Shown here in pieces: positions 13,335-20,916 of a stretch of DNA of 25,194 nucleotides. The stretch's first letter is position 1, and each line of letters begins with the position of its first letter. The translations under genes were made by a program, and so were the position numbers. This DNA comes from Hadesarchaea archaeon (GTDB lineage: Archaea; Hadarchaeota; Hadarchaeia; Hadarchaeales; Hadarchaeaceae). The notes beneath the pieces are model-generated. The model had not been told where the DNA came from. It made no database searches and was given only the letters and a program-made list of their open reading frames with translations. The stretch is taken from contig JAUWBP010000004.1 of the NCBI GenBank assembly GCA_030601665.1, positions 1 to 25,194 of the forward strand, given 5' to 3'.

Positions 13335-14849
13335 ATGAAACAGGCATTAAAAATTCCGACCGAAGATATCATGCGATTCGCGGATAGGTTCTCGCTCGGC
13401 AGGGATCGCGGGATGGGTTCCCGGCAGTTCCTGAGAATAAAGGTGCCTGCTGGGGTGCTTACATCGGAACACCTGCGCGCCATCGCCGACCTATCAGATC
13501 GATATGGGAGAGGCTACGCTGAGATAACCAACCGCCAGGACATCCAGCTGCACTGGATCCAGGGCAAGGATGGGCCGAAAATCTTCGCCACGCTTGACGA
13601 ACTAGGATTCACCACGGACAAGTGCGGCCAGAGCTATCCTGGGGCCCGATATGGCGACACCCGAAACGTTGTTGTCTGCCCCGCTACAGGGGTTAACAAA
13701 CACGAGCTCATCGACGTCGCTCCACTCGCCAAAAAGATCAATGATTTTTTCATCGGCAACCTCGACTACCTTGACATGCCCCGTAAGTTCAAAATTTCAA
13801 TCACGGGCTGCGAGCTCGGCTGCACCCGCCCGGAGATACAGGACCTCGGACTTTTCGCGGTCAAGCGAGACGGAGAGGTCGGCTTCGCGGCGATAGTGGG
13901 CGGGTCCTTGGGACCATCCCAGCCGGGGCCCAGGCTCGGAAAACCACTTGGGGTCTTCATCAGGCCGGAGGAGGTCTTCGATGTCGCCAAGGCCATGGTC
14001 GATGTGTTCAAGGAGCACGGCAACCGCGAGAGCAAGGCCAAGGCCCGATTCAAGTGGCTAGTCGAAACATGGGGTCTAGAGAAGATCAGAGATGAGTTCG
14101 AGCGGAAGCTGGGGCAAAAGCTCGAGCGTTTTGAGCATGGGTACCCTGAAGTGAGCGGCGAGGAGCACGCGGGGGTTCAGGAGCAAAAAGACGACAAGAA
14201 CTTCATCTGCGTGCCGGTGGACGGGGGTGTGCTCTCGAGCGAGAAGTTGAGGGGAATCGCGGACATTTCCGATGAATTTGGCGAGGGAAAAATTCGAGTC
14301 ACCCCCTACCAAAACTTCATCCTGCCAAATGTCCCGAATGACAAGCTTGACGCGGCCCTGAAGCGACTCAAAGAGATTGGTCTGCCGGTAGGGGGGTCGT
14401 CCCTGCGATGGGTAATCGTTGGCTGTGCGTCCGATTTCTGTGGAAAGTCCGTGGAGCCCCACGCCAAGCAGATGACCCGACGCATCCTCGAGCGCCTCGA
14501 GAGCCGCTTCGGGGAGAAACTTAGCGACCTGAAACTTCTAATCCACCTCTCAGGCTGCATGCACGACTGCGGCCTACATCATATCGGGCACATTGGGATA
14601 CTTGGCGTAAAGGCAACTAGCGGCGATGGGGTGAAGCAGGCCTACAACCTCGCCGTAGGTGGGGAACTCGGGGTCAAGAGCTCGCTAAGCCAAACCCTCA
14701 AGCGCATGCTGACGCCCGATCAGGTAGTAGTTATGGTAGAGAACCTCGTCGCAGCGTGCCTAAAGGAGGGGTTCAAGGACTTCGGGGAGTTCTGCCGTGC
14801 CCACCCGCTGGATGCCATAAAATCAATCGCGAGTGAGGGAGTGAAGTGA
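13335..14849 (+). CDS. Siroheme [4Fe-4S] sulfite/nitrite reductase, NirA/Sir type
   Basis: A 504-residue, two-repeat enzyme of the assimilatory ferredoxin-dependent type that reduces sulfite to sulfide. Each half has a ferredoxin-like and a siroheme domain: ITNRQDIQLHWI and DTRNVVVCPATG, then SITGCELGCTRPEIQDLG in the first half; RVTPYQNFILPNV and LSGCMHDCGLHHIGHIG (Cys408, Cys412) in the second. The other cluster pair is CASDFC (Cys364, Cys369), one residue shorter than the usual C-x5-C. It is not DsrAB. Being last but one in an operon for APS reduction and siroheme synthesis makes sulfite much more likely than nitrite. The ATG lies 5 bases after hemL. The electron donor is not encoded here. 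Confidence 0.9.
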   Translation: MKQALKIPTEDIMRFADRFSLGRDRGMGSRQFLRIKVPAGVLTSEHLRAIADLSDRYGRGYAEITNRQDIQLHWIQGKDGPKIFATLDELGFTTDKCGQSYPGARYGDTRNVVVCPATGVNKHELIDVAPLAKKINDFFIGNLDYLDMPRKFKISITGCELGCTRPEIQDLGLFAVKRDGEVGFAAIVGGSLGPSQPGPRLGKPLGVFIRPEEVFDVAKAMVDVFKEHGNRESKAKARFKWLVETWGLEKIRDEFERKLGQKLERFEHGYPEVSGEEHAGVQEQKDDKNFICVPVDGGVLSSEKLRGIADISDEFGEGKIRVTPYQNFILPNVPNDKLDAALKRLKEIGLPVGGSSLRWVIVGCASDFCGKSVEPHAKQMTRRILERLESRFGEKLSDLKLLIHLSGCMHDCGLHHIGHIGILGVKATSGDGVKQAYNLAVGGELGVKSSLSQTLKRMLTPDQVVVMVENLVAACLKEGFKDFGEFCRAHPLDAIKSIASEGVK

Positions 14850-15115
14850 CGGTGCCGAAGGGGAAGGTCGCTCTTAGACAGGTGGACAAGGGACGGTACG
14901 CGATGGACGTGCGCGGGTACACCTGCCCATACCCTGAGGTCTTCGCGCGAAGGGCGCTGGATACCATCACACCCGGCGACGTGTTCGAGATTACCCTTGA
15001 CAACGCTCCCTCTACCGAGACCATCCCGGCTGCAGCCGAGGAGCTGAAACACAAGGTGCTCAAGGTCACCAAGCTCGATCAGACCTCGTGGAAAATTGTA
15101 ATCCAGAAGAGCTAG
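14846..15115 (+). CDS. TusA/SirA-family sulfur-carrier protein
   Basis: An 89-residue protein with a TusA fold: MDVRGYTCPYPEVFARRALD contains the sulfur-accepting Cys27 in the C-P-x-P motif, followed by FEITLDNAPSTETIPAAAEE and a final WKIVIQK. TusA-like proteins carry a persulfide between enzymes. It starts at a GTG that overlaps the sulfite reductase stop by 4 bases (GTGA), so it should be made with that enzyme and may take its product or help deliver sulfur to tRNA or cysteine synthesis. It has an N-terminal extension of about 18 residues relative to the second copy at 20916. Confidence 0.88.
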   Translation: MTVPKGKVALRQVDKGRYAMDVRGYTCPYPEVFARRALDTITPGDVFEITLDNAPSTETIPAAAEELKHKVLKVTKLDQTSWKIVIQKS

Positions 15116-15149
15116 GCATGGCCATGAAATTATCTTCTTTATTACTTTT
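15116..15149 (+). terminator. T-rich end of the sulfate operon
   Basis: After the TusA stop the plus strand has TTATCTTCTTTATTACTTTTTTAA (shown here only as a T-rich tract, about 15128-15150), the usual archaeal termination signal. It lies between convergent genes and overlaps the last bases of the ArsC-like gene. A short palindrome, CATGGCCATG (15117-15126), precedes it but leaves no loop. Confidence 0.45.
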
Positions 15150-15563
15150 TTAAACACTCGTCTCAATTTTGTCAACCAGCGCTCGAACTTTCTTCTTTAT
15201 TTTGTCCCTAATCAGCCTGACCTCCATTATCGGCTTACCTGCCGGATCCTCTATCCCCCAGCTCTTGGCGTTTTCGACCAAATCGGAGGGGCATACGTCC
15301 CCAATCGCGCAGCCCATAGTTATCACTCGGTCCGCCTCCTCGAGCATCTCCATGGTGAGAAGTTTGGGTTTGGCCTCACTTATGTCGATTCCCAACTCGC
15401 CCATCACCTCAACCACTAAGGGGTTAACCATCGAGGTCTGCCTAGTCCCAGCACTACTGGCTCTCGCGGTCTTCGCCATTTTATTAAAGAAGGCCTCCGC
15501 CATCTGGCTCCTGCCAGCGTTCTCCACACATACGAATATGACGCCCTTCACGGGCTTCTTCAA
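15150..15563 (-). CDS. Low-molecular-weight phosphatase/arsenate reductase-like protein (ArsC type)
   Basis: A 137-residue protein with the phosphate-binding loop VCVENAGRSQMAEAFF (C-x5-R), TMGCAIGDVCPSDL with two further Cys, and IEDPAGKP carrying the general-acid Asp. The extra Cys pair is typical of thioredoxin-linked arsenate reductases of this fold, which reduce arsenate to arsenite. A protein phosphotyrosine phosphatase role cannot be excluded. The start is TTG 15563, with a GTG at 15551 as alternative; neither has a strong ribosome site. It is the last gene of the SepCysS operon, 8 bases after the DUF169 gene. No ars transporter is seen. Confidence 0.85.
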   Translation of the reverse strand: MKKPVKGVIFVCVENAGRSQMAEAFFNKMAKTARASSAGTRQTSMVNPLVVEVMGELGIDISEAKPKLLTMEMLEEADRVITMGCAIGDVCPSDLVENAKSWGIEDPAGKPIMEVRLIRDKIKKKVRALVDKIETSV

Positions 15564-15571
15564 GGGCTACA

Positions 15572-16585
15572 CTAACTCACTATTTTATCTACAACGTTGG
15601 CGAACCCGATTAAAATTTCCTTTATCGTGGTGTCGAACTTCGCCCTGTCCAGCGCGATCTTTTCAAGTCCCTCACCGAACTGGAAAGTCAGAATCAGGTC
15701 AAGCCAATTCTCGCGGGGGATGATCGTTGCCTCCCCGCCGGCCCCCGCCAACAGTTCCTTAGCTCGGTCGATAGCCTTTGTTGCCTCCTGCTCCGACTTG
15801 AACTTTAGTGGGTAGTGTGCCGTCATTTTCGTGAAGCCCCGCTCGTCCTTGTCTATGTAGACTCGGAAGACTTTGTCAACGAACTCGCCGTAGAAGTGGT
15901 CCGTGCTCTTGTCAAACCCGAGCTGGATGAAGGCTTCCTTCAGGTGGCGCGGGATGTCGTCCATAATGCAACCACAGAGGGCCGTGACCAGCGTCGGCTC
16001 GACCAGCATCTCCGAGAGCTTGACGAAGGCGTCGTAGGGGATCCCCATGGCCAGCTCGCTCTCCTGATACCCCGCGATGGTTCGGGCCCCGCCGCACAGC
16101 AGCGTCAGATTCGGCTTCCGCTCCATGTATGGGATGACCGTAGCCTCTCCGGCTACCGCCGATGCCTCGCCTGTCATACTTGCCTCGAGCCGCTTGCGGG
16201 TAGCGCGGTGAAGGACCTGCAGAATCTCCATCATGCGCGCGGGGTCAGTTATCGCTATCACGACATCCGGGTCCTGCTTCATCTTCTCGAGCGGGGACAC
16301 CAAGACAGATTTGGTTGTCGCGGGCTTGATCCGGGGGTAGATATCGACGTACTTCGGCTCGGTGAAACCCAATATCACCCGGGCGGCAAAGTTCTGGAGG
16401 TCCTTCTCGGATATCGTGCTCGGCTCTCCCTCGTGCGCCGCCTTTCGCACGAACTCGCAGAAGAGCGACGGCTGCTTGGGGCGCTGCCCATCTAGTTCAC
16501 GATCGGAGATTTTTATCGCCACGAGGCTGGTCGGGAGCTGGAAGAACTTGCGGAATTTGTTAGACAGGTCTTCGTACTTGCCCAC
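15572..16585 (-). CDS. DUF169-family protein
   Basis: A 337-residue soluble protein. Residues 1-215 fit DUF169 (archaeal ArCR/COG2043-type): LVAIKIS near the start, LFCEFVRKAAHEG, VLVSPLEKM and LLCGGARTIAGYQESELAMGIPY. Residues 230-337 form an additional part with FYGEFVDKVFRVYIDKDERG and charged helices. The function of the family is not established. Cys residues in LFCEF, LLCGG and ALCGC could bind a metal or cofactor. It starts at GTG 16585, directly after the SepCysS stop, with GAGGTGG inside the end of that gene, so it is tightly coupled to Cys-tRNA synthesis. This may hint at a role with SepCysS, which is inference. Confidence 0.8.
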   Translation of the reverse strand: MGKYEDLSNKFRKFFQLPTSLVAIKISDRELDGQRPKQPSLFCEFVRKAAHEGEPSTISEKDLQNFAARVILGFTEPKYVDIYPRIKPATTKSVLVSPLEKMKQDPDVVIAITDPARMMEILQVLHRATRKRLEASMTGEASAVAGEATVIPYMERKPNLTLLCGGARTIAGYQESELAMGIPYDAFVKLSEMLVEPTLVTALCGCIMDDIPRHLKEAFIQLGFDKSTDHFYGEFVDKVFRVYIDKDERGFTKMTAHYPLKFKSEQEATKAIDRAKELLAGAGGEATIIPRENWLDLILTFQFGEGLEKIALDRAKFDTTIKEILIGFANVVDKIVS

Positions 16586-17779
16586 TTACTCCACCTCTAC
16601 TTTGTAAGTTCTGGCGATCTCGTGAAAAGCGTCGATGACCTTTTGAATCTGCTCCCTGCCCAGCCCGTAGGTGTTGAGCTTGATCATCTTAGTCATTCCC
16701 GCGTGGACGCCGGCGATCTTCCTCTTTTTCAGCTCCTCGTAAAGGAAGAATCCGCGGCGCTCGTGCTTCTTCGAGACCTTGTGGAACGACGGGGTCTCGA
16801 ACGTCACCAACGTGTGTTGCCTCGGGCGCTCGCCCAGCTGGTGGAAGTCCTTGATGCGCTCGAACTCCTTGACGAACCATCGGACTTTCTCGACTTCCTC
16901 ATCCCAGTGCTCCACCCGCTCGACGACATGGGGGAAGCTGGCCATCAGTGTCGCCACCGGGGCGCCGAAGACTGGTGGGCAGCCGAACAGGAAAACATCC
17001 TTCTTCAGGAATGCCCTACCGCTCCATGGCCCCTTGATCGCAGAGGTTCGGAAGACTTTGCCCGAGAACTCGTAGGTCGTGGCCAAGATGCCTATGGGGC
17101 CGCTTGACGCCCAGGACTTGTGCCCGCTGCAGACCAGGAAGTCCACGCCAAGCCTCTTCCCGTCGACGGGCATCACCCCGGCCGTGTAGGCAGCGTTCAG
17201 GATGTATGGCACTCCGTAGTCCTTAGCTATCTTCCCGACCTTGGCCGCGTCCGAGAGGTTCCCGTAGCGGTAGTCGACATGGGTCAGTAACACGGCGGCG
17301 GGGAGCTCTCCCGTCTGGCGCTTGACCTCCTCGATTTTCGCCGCGTAGTCGTCGACGTTCACCCTGAACTCGGGGTAGCCCCCGTGGGGAACCTCGACCA
17401 CCTTTAGATCGTTGACCTCGGCCGCGATGTAGGAGGTGTAGTGAGCTAACGAGTCCAGCACTATCGTGTCACCTGGGTTCGCGATGGACCTGAAGATCGC
17501 CTGCTTCGCCCCCCGCGCTCCCGGGGTGAACCGGACCTCGTCCATGTCGAGGAACTTCGCGAGGTCGCTGGCGAACTCTAATATAGGCGGCGTCCTGACA
17601 AGGTCGACGCGCCCCTCAATGCAGATATCACAGGTACTGTACCCATCTCCAAACGAAAGTAGAGCCTCGCGGGACTCGGGCGGCAATATCCCTCCCCGCT
17701 GGATCGGATGTATGTTTATCCAACCTTCGCCCACTACCCGTCGCAGGTTCCGGTACTTACCGACATCTATCTTGGCCAT
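16586..17779 (-). CDS. pscS: O-phospho-L-seryl-tRNA:Cys-tRNA synthase (SepCysS)
   Basis: A 397-residue PLP enzyme that turns O-phosphoseryl-tRNA(Cys) into cysteinyl-tRNA(Cys), the archaeal indirect route to Cys-tRNA. The start RNLRRVVGEGWINIHPIQRGG is characteristic. YSTCDIC gives the conserved Cys pair (Cys50, Cys53), GCPP gives the third Cys (Cys267) used in sulfur transfer, and CSGHKSWASSGPIG has the PLP lysine (Lys221). All key residues are present, so it should be active. Its partners SepRS and SepCysE are not in the window. It leads a three-gene operon with DUF169 and the ArsC-like gene, and shares a divergent promoter region with the DUF483-like gene. Confidence 0.95.
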   Translation of the reverse strand: MAKIDVGKYRNLRRVVGEGWINIHPIQRGGILPPESREALLSFGDGYSTCDICIEGRVDLVRTPPILEFASDLAKFLDMDEVRFTPGARGAKQAIFRSIANPGDTIVLDSLAHYTSYIAAEVNDLKVVEVPHGGYPEFRVNVDDYAAKIEEVKRQTGELPAAVLLTHVDYRYGNLSDAAKVGKIAKDYGVPYILNAAYTAGVMPVDGKRLGVDFLVCSGHKSWASSGPIGILATTYEFSGKVFRTSAIKGPWSGRAFLKKDVFLFGCPPVFGAPVATLMASFPHVVERVEHWDEEVEKVRWFVKEFERIKDFHQLGERPRQHTLVTFETPSFHKVSKKHERRGFFLYEELKKRKIAGVHAGMTKMIKLNTYGLGREQIQKVIDAFHEIARTYKVEVE

Positions 17780-17862
17780 CGTCGCGCCTCAAAGACCGCT
17801 CAAAAAGTATAGCCGTGTAATGTGTTAAATATCTATGAGTGTTTGTGAAAGCGGTGGTTGAG
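17780..17862. promoter_or_regulatory. Divergent promoter region between SepCysS and the DUF483-like gene
   Basis: An AT block, TTAAATAT (17825-17832), can act as TATA box in both directions: about 30 bases before a start near 17855 on the plus strand, and before a start near 17803 on the minus strand. A second box on the minus strand (reverse of AAAAAGTATAG, 17802-17812) would give an almost leaderless SepCysS message. Co-regulation of the two genes is possible. Confidence 0.5.
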
Positions 17863-18420
17863 ATGATGGAAGAACTTGCCGAACGATTGCTGAAGCAGCC
17901 CCCGACGACCGTGGTCGACCTCGTCATGACCGCGAAGGGACTGAAGACCGGCTCCGAAATCCTGCGCAAACAGCGCGATGAAGAGCTCGAGAGCCTGATC
18001 GAGGCGATGGGCTTGGTCCATGAGTGGAAGGATGGGCTCTACCTTGACGCTATTTCTAAGGAGGACTTGGCCAAGCAAGGGTCCGACTCGGTCTCGCGGG
18101 GACGGTGGTTCGGCATCCCCGAATGTTGTATCAAGAACTATCAGGGAAAAAACAAGGAGGAACTCCGAAAGCGCTTGTCGCTCGAGGAGGTCAAAATGCT
18201 GGAGCAGGGAGAGAGCGTCCCAGACGAGTTCTACCTGGGCTCGATGGGGTACATCCCCTGTAGCTTGCGGTGCCAGCCCACACTCGAGCGGGGGATAAAG
18301 GCGCGTGCTGTGCTCGAAGGTATCGACCCCCGCCTCTGGACCAAGTTTCGAAACTTCCACATCCGGCGAAGGCTCGCGGAGTACGGCGGAGAGATCAAGT
18401 GGTGGCGCGAGGCCAAGTGA
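17863..18420 (+). CDS. DUF483-like archaeal protein with conserved Cys motifs
   Basis: A 185-residue soluble protein. The N-terminal third is helical and the central and C-terminal parts carry FGIPECCIKNYQG and GYIPCSLRCQPTLERG. The pattern 'P-E-C-C ... h-P-C-x-x-x-C' recalls DUF483 (archaeal, function unknown) from memory. The four Cys could form a metal or Fe-S site. I chose ATG 17863, which has GGTGG 5-9 bases upstream and fits the TATA position; a GTG at 17839 is in frame and would add eight residues. It is transcribed away from SepCysS. Its own function is not known. Confidence 0.65.
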   Translation: MMEELAERLLKQPPTTVVDLVMTAKGLKTGSEILRKQRDEELESLIEAMGLVHEWKDGLYLDAISKEDLAKQGSDSVSRGRWFGIPECCIKNYQGKNKEELRKRLSLEEVKMLEQGESVPDEFYLGSMGYIPCSLRCQPTLERGIKARAVLEGIDPRLWTKFRNFHIRRRLAEYGGEIKWWREAK

Positions 18421-18545
18421 AGCACACCAAACAATAACACACGTGTATCAGTACATGCACAGTTCATTTCCCCTTCGAATATAACTGGTAGTAATGAAAA
18501 TACTTTTAAGGTATAACTATGATTAAGGCTGTTTGAGGGGTCACC
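18421..18545 (+). promoter_or_regulatory. Promoter region of the cysteine/threonine-synthase-like operon
   Basis: GAAAATACTTTTAAGG resembles BRE plus TATA (box at 18502-18511), predicting a transcript start near 18533, just before GAGGGG (18535-18540) and the ATG at 18546. A short palindrome ACACGTGT (18439-18446) lies further upstream. Nothing else stands out in the region. Confidence 0.5.
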
Positions 18546-19811
18546 ATGGCGCACGTAACCGGTTTGCGCTGCAGGGAGTGCAGGGAGAGCTACCCTAAGC
18601 GCCTCGTGCACGCTTGTAGCCTGTGCTTCGGCCCGCTCGACGTGGCCTACGACTACGAAGCGATTTCGCGCACGATCTCGAAGGAATCCATAGCGAAGGG
18701 ACCGCCGACCCTCTGGCGCTACAAAGACCTCCTGCCAATCGAGCAAGAGTCCTCCATCGTAGACATAGGTGTGGGATTCACCCCATTGCTCCGCGCGGAC
18801 AACCTCGCACGTGAGCTCGGCCTCAAGGAAGTATACGTGAAGAACGACTCGGTCAACCCAACTTTCTCCTTCAAGGACCGACCATCGAGCATCGCGGTTT
18901 CCAAGGCGATTGAGTTCGGCTCACCTGCAGTGGGTGCTGCCTCGACGGGCAACCTCTCAGGAGCAATGGCAGCGCACGCCGCGAAAGCTCGCCTGCCCTG
19001 CTTTATCTTCGTCCCCGAGGGCCTAGAGAGCTCTAAGATCGCCCAAACGCTTTCCTACGGTGCGCACGTCATCGAGGTCAGTGGCACCTACGACCAAGCG
19101 AACCGGCTCGCCACTGAGATTGCCCTCACGAGCAACATCGCATTCGCAAACATTAACGTCCGCCCATACTACGTCGAGGGCTCGAAGACGCTAGCGTTCG
19201 AAGTCTGCGAACAGTTAGGGTGGCAAGCGCCCCAACACATCATCGTGCCCGTCGCATCGGGGGCCCTCCTCCACGCGGCCTGGCGGGGGCTCAAGGAACT
19301 TGAAGAGGTCGGACTCATCGACGGCTGGAGCACGCGAATCTCGGCGGCACAAGCCGAGGGCTGCTCACCAATAGTTCAAGCTCTGCTGAAGGGGGCGAAC
19401 GAGATAACCCCGGTCGAAACGCCCGACACTATATGTAAATCGCTCGCGATAGGTGACCCTGCCGACGGTTATTACGCCATCCGAGCCGTGCGTGCCACCA
19501 AGGGTGTAGGAAGTGCGCCCAACGACGAGCAAATTCTTGAGGGTGTCAGGCTCCTGGCTAAGATGGAGGGCGTGTTCACTGAGCCAGCTGGCGGGACAGC
19601 CGTTGCCGCACTCAAACAACTCGTCGAGGACGGCAAAATCGAGCGCGACGAACAAGTGGTACTCTACATCACCGGCAACGGGCTGAAGACACAGGAGAGC
19701 ATCGCCCCAGCTCTCCCGAAGCCCTACCAAATCGAGCCGACAATCGAAAGTTTTAGGCAGCTAGTCGACAAACTTCAAACTCCTAGAGTAAAATGGTTGG
19801 AGGGGATGTAA
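18546..19811 (+). CDS. Threonine-synthase-family PLP enzyme, possible sulfhydrylase
   Basis: A 421-residue fold-type II PLP enzyme. The N-terminus has a zinc ribbon (CREC and CSLC, Cys9/12 and 24/27), as in archaeal threonine synthases. FSFKDRPSS has the PLP lysine (Lys110), followed by the phosphate-binding loop STGNLSG. The length fits ThrC, which makes threonine from O-phosphohomoserine. Cysteate synthase and other enzymes using O-phosphoserine belong to the same family. The next gene, 1 base later, is a CysO-like carrier fused to its E1, then a TusA and a JAMM protease. In mycobacteria the equivalent neighbours surround CysM, which uses a carrier thiocarboxylate and O-phosphoserine. So a role in cysteine or homocysteine synthesis is plausible, but plain threonine synthase is not excluded. 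Confidence 0.88.
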   Translation: MAHVTGLRCRECRESYPKRLVHACSLCFGPLDVAYDYEAISRTISKESIAKGPPTLWRYKDLLPIEQESSIVDIGVGFTPLLRADNLARELGLKEVYVKNDSVNPTFSFKDRPSSIAVSKAIEFGSPAVGAASTGNLSGAMAAHAAKARLPCFIFVPEGLESSKIAQTLSYGAHVIEVSGTYDQANRLATEIALTSNIAFANINVRPYYVEGSKTLAFEVCEQLGWQAPQHIIVPVASGALLHAAWRGLKELEEVGLIDGWSTRISAAQAEGCSPIVQALLKGANEITPVETPDTICKSLAIGDPADGYYAIRAVRATKGVGSAPNDEQILEGVRLLAKMEGVFTEPAGGTAVAALKQLVEDGKIERDEQVVLYITGNGLKTQESIAPALPKPYQIEPTIESFRQLVDKLQTPRVKWLEGM

Positions 19812-19812
19812 A

Positions 19813-20916
19813 ATGGTGAAGGTGAACGTGAAATTTTCGGTGATGTTCAAGGACGCTACAGGAACTACCGCGACCACCATAGATGTGTCAGGCGAGACGG
19901 TGAAGGACCTTATCGACGCTCTGATCAAACAGTTTGGACCGAAATTTGGTGAGCGAATACTAGACGAGAAGACGGGCGGAGTTCGGAGGTTCATAAACAT
20001 CTTCGTCAACGGTAAAGACATCCGTAACCTACAGGGGTCCGACACAAAGCTCGAGGAAGGAGCCGATGTCAGGTTGATCCCCGCAGTGGCTGGAGGAAAG
20101 GAATTCTTCGGCCTGACCCAAGATCAAATCGTGCGCTACAGCCGACAGATAATCCTCCGAGAGGTGGGTGGAAAAGGCCAAAAAAAACTTATGCGCTCGA
20201 GCGTCTTGATCGTGGGAGCCGGGGGCCTCGGCTCACCCGCCTCCCTCTACCTCACTGCGGCAGGGATCGGCAAGATCGGAATCATCGACAGCGACCGCGT
20301 CGACCTTAGTAACCTCCAACGGCAGATCCTCCACACGAACGACGACATAGATAGGCCGAAGATTGAGTCAGCCAAGGAGAAGCTCCAGAAAATAAACCCT
20401 GAGGTAAAAATCATCACCCACAATGAGAGGTTTGCCGTTGAAAACGCCTTGGACATCGTCGGGGACTGGGACTTCGTGCTCGATGGAAGTGACAACTTCC
20501 CCACAAAATTTCTCATCAACGATGCCTGCGTCCTGAAGAGGGTCCCGTTCTCCCACGGTGGCGTCCTGCGCTTCGTGGGGATGACGACGACGATCCTGCC
20601 GGGCAAAGGCCCCTGCTACCGCTGCCTGACGCCCGAGGCCCCGCCTACCGGGATGATCCCTACCTGCCAAGAGGCTGGGGTGCTGGGGGCGGTCCCGGGT
20701 GTAATTGGAGCGATCCAGGCGACCGAGACCATAAAGTACCTGATTGGATCAGGTGAACTGCTTGTCGGGCGCACCCTGTTCTTCGACGCGCTCGAGATGC
20801 GCTTCGAGGAGTTCGAGCTCAAGCGAAGCCCGAACTGCCCGGCGTGCGGAGACCGGCCCCTGATCAAGGACCTCTCCCAAGTTGATTACGGGCATGTGTG
20901 CGAGGTGCGATTCTAA
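19813..20916 (+). CDS. CysO/MoaD-like sulfur carrier fused to a MoeB/ThiF-type E1
   Basis: A 367-residue fusion. Residues 1-95 form a ubiquitin-like sulfur carrier ending in PAVAGG (Gly94-Gly95). RRFINIFVNGKDIR, followed by a final PAVAGG, closely recalls mycobacterial CysO. Residues 100-367 are an E1-like adenylating enzyme: LTQDQIVRYSRQIIL, VGAGGLGSP (134-142), LSNLQRQ (165-171), SDNFPTK, the zinc Cys pairs CYRC (268/271) and CPAC (342/345), and PTCQEAGV with the catalytic Cys285. There is no rhodanese domain. The E1 would adenylate a C-terminal glycine that sulfur then attacks, yet here the GG is internal. ATG 19813 follows GGAGGGGATG. It is in one operon with the PLP enzyme and a TusA. 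Confidence 0.92.
   Translation: MVKVNVKFSVMFKDATGTTATTIDVSGETVKDLIDALIKQFGPKFGERILDEKTGGVRRFINIFVNGKDIRNLQGSDTKLEEGADVRLIPAVAGGKEFFGLTQDQIVRYSRQIILREVGGKGQKKLMRSSVLIVGAGGLGSPASLYLTAAGIGKIGIIDSDRVDLSNLQRQILHTNDDIDRPKIESAKEKLQKINPEVKIITHNERFAVENALDIVGDWDFVLDGSDNFPTKFLINDACVLKRVPFSHGGVLRFVGMTTTILPGKGPCYRCLTPEAPPTGMIPTCQEAGVLGAVPGVIGAIQATETIKYLIGSGELLVGRTLFFDALEMRFEEFELKRSPNCPACGDRPLIKDLSQVDYGHVCEVRF

Noticed and set aside
13335..14849. Nitrite reductase role for the siroheme enzyme
   Set aside because: The family includes nitrite reductases, but the neighbours are ATP sulfurylase, APS reductase and a TusA, and no nitrate genes are present.
15117..15126. CATGGCCATG palindrome as a terminator stem
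   Set aside because: A 10-base palindrome leaves no loop. The T-rich tract after it is enough to explain termination.
15815..16495. Plus-strand open frame of 226 codons opposite DUF169
   Set aside because: No recognisable protein features. The opposite strand has a coherent DUF169 protein with a ribosome site and operon context.
18439..18446. ACACGTGT as an operator
   Set aside because: Eight bases, too short to separate from chance, and about 60 bases before the TATA box.
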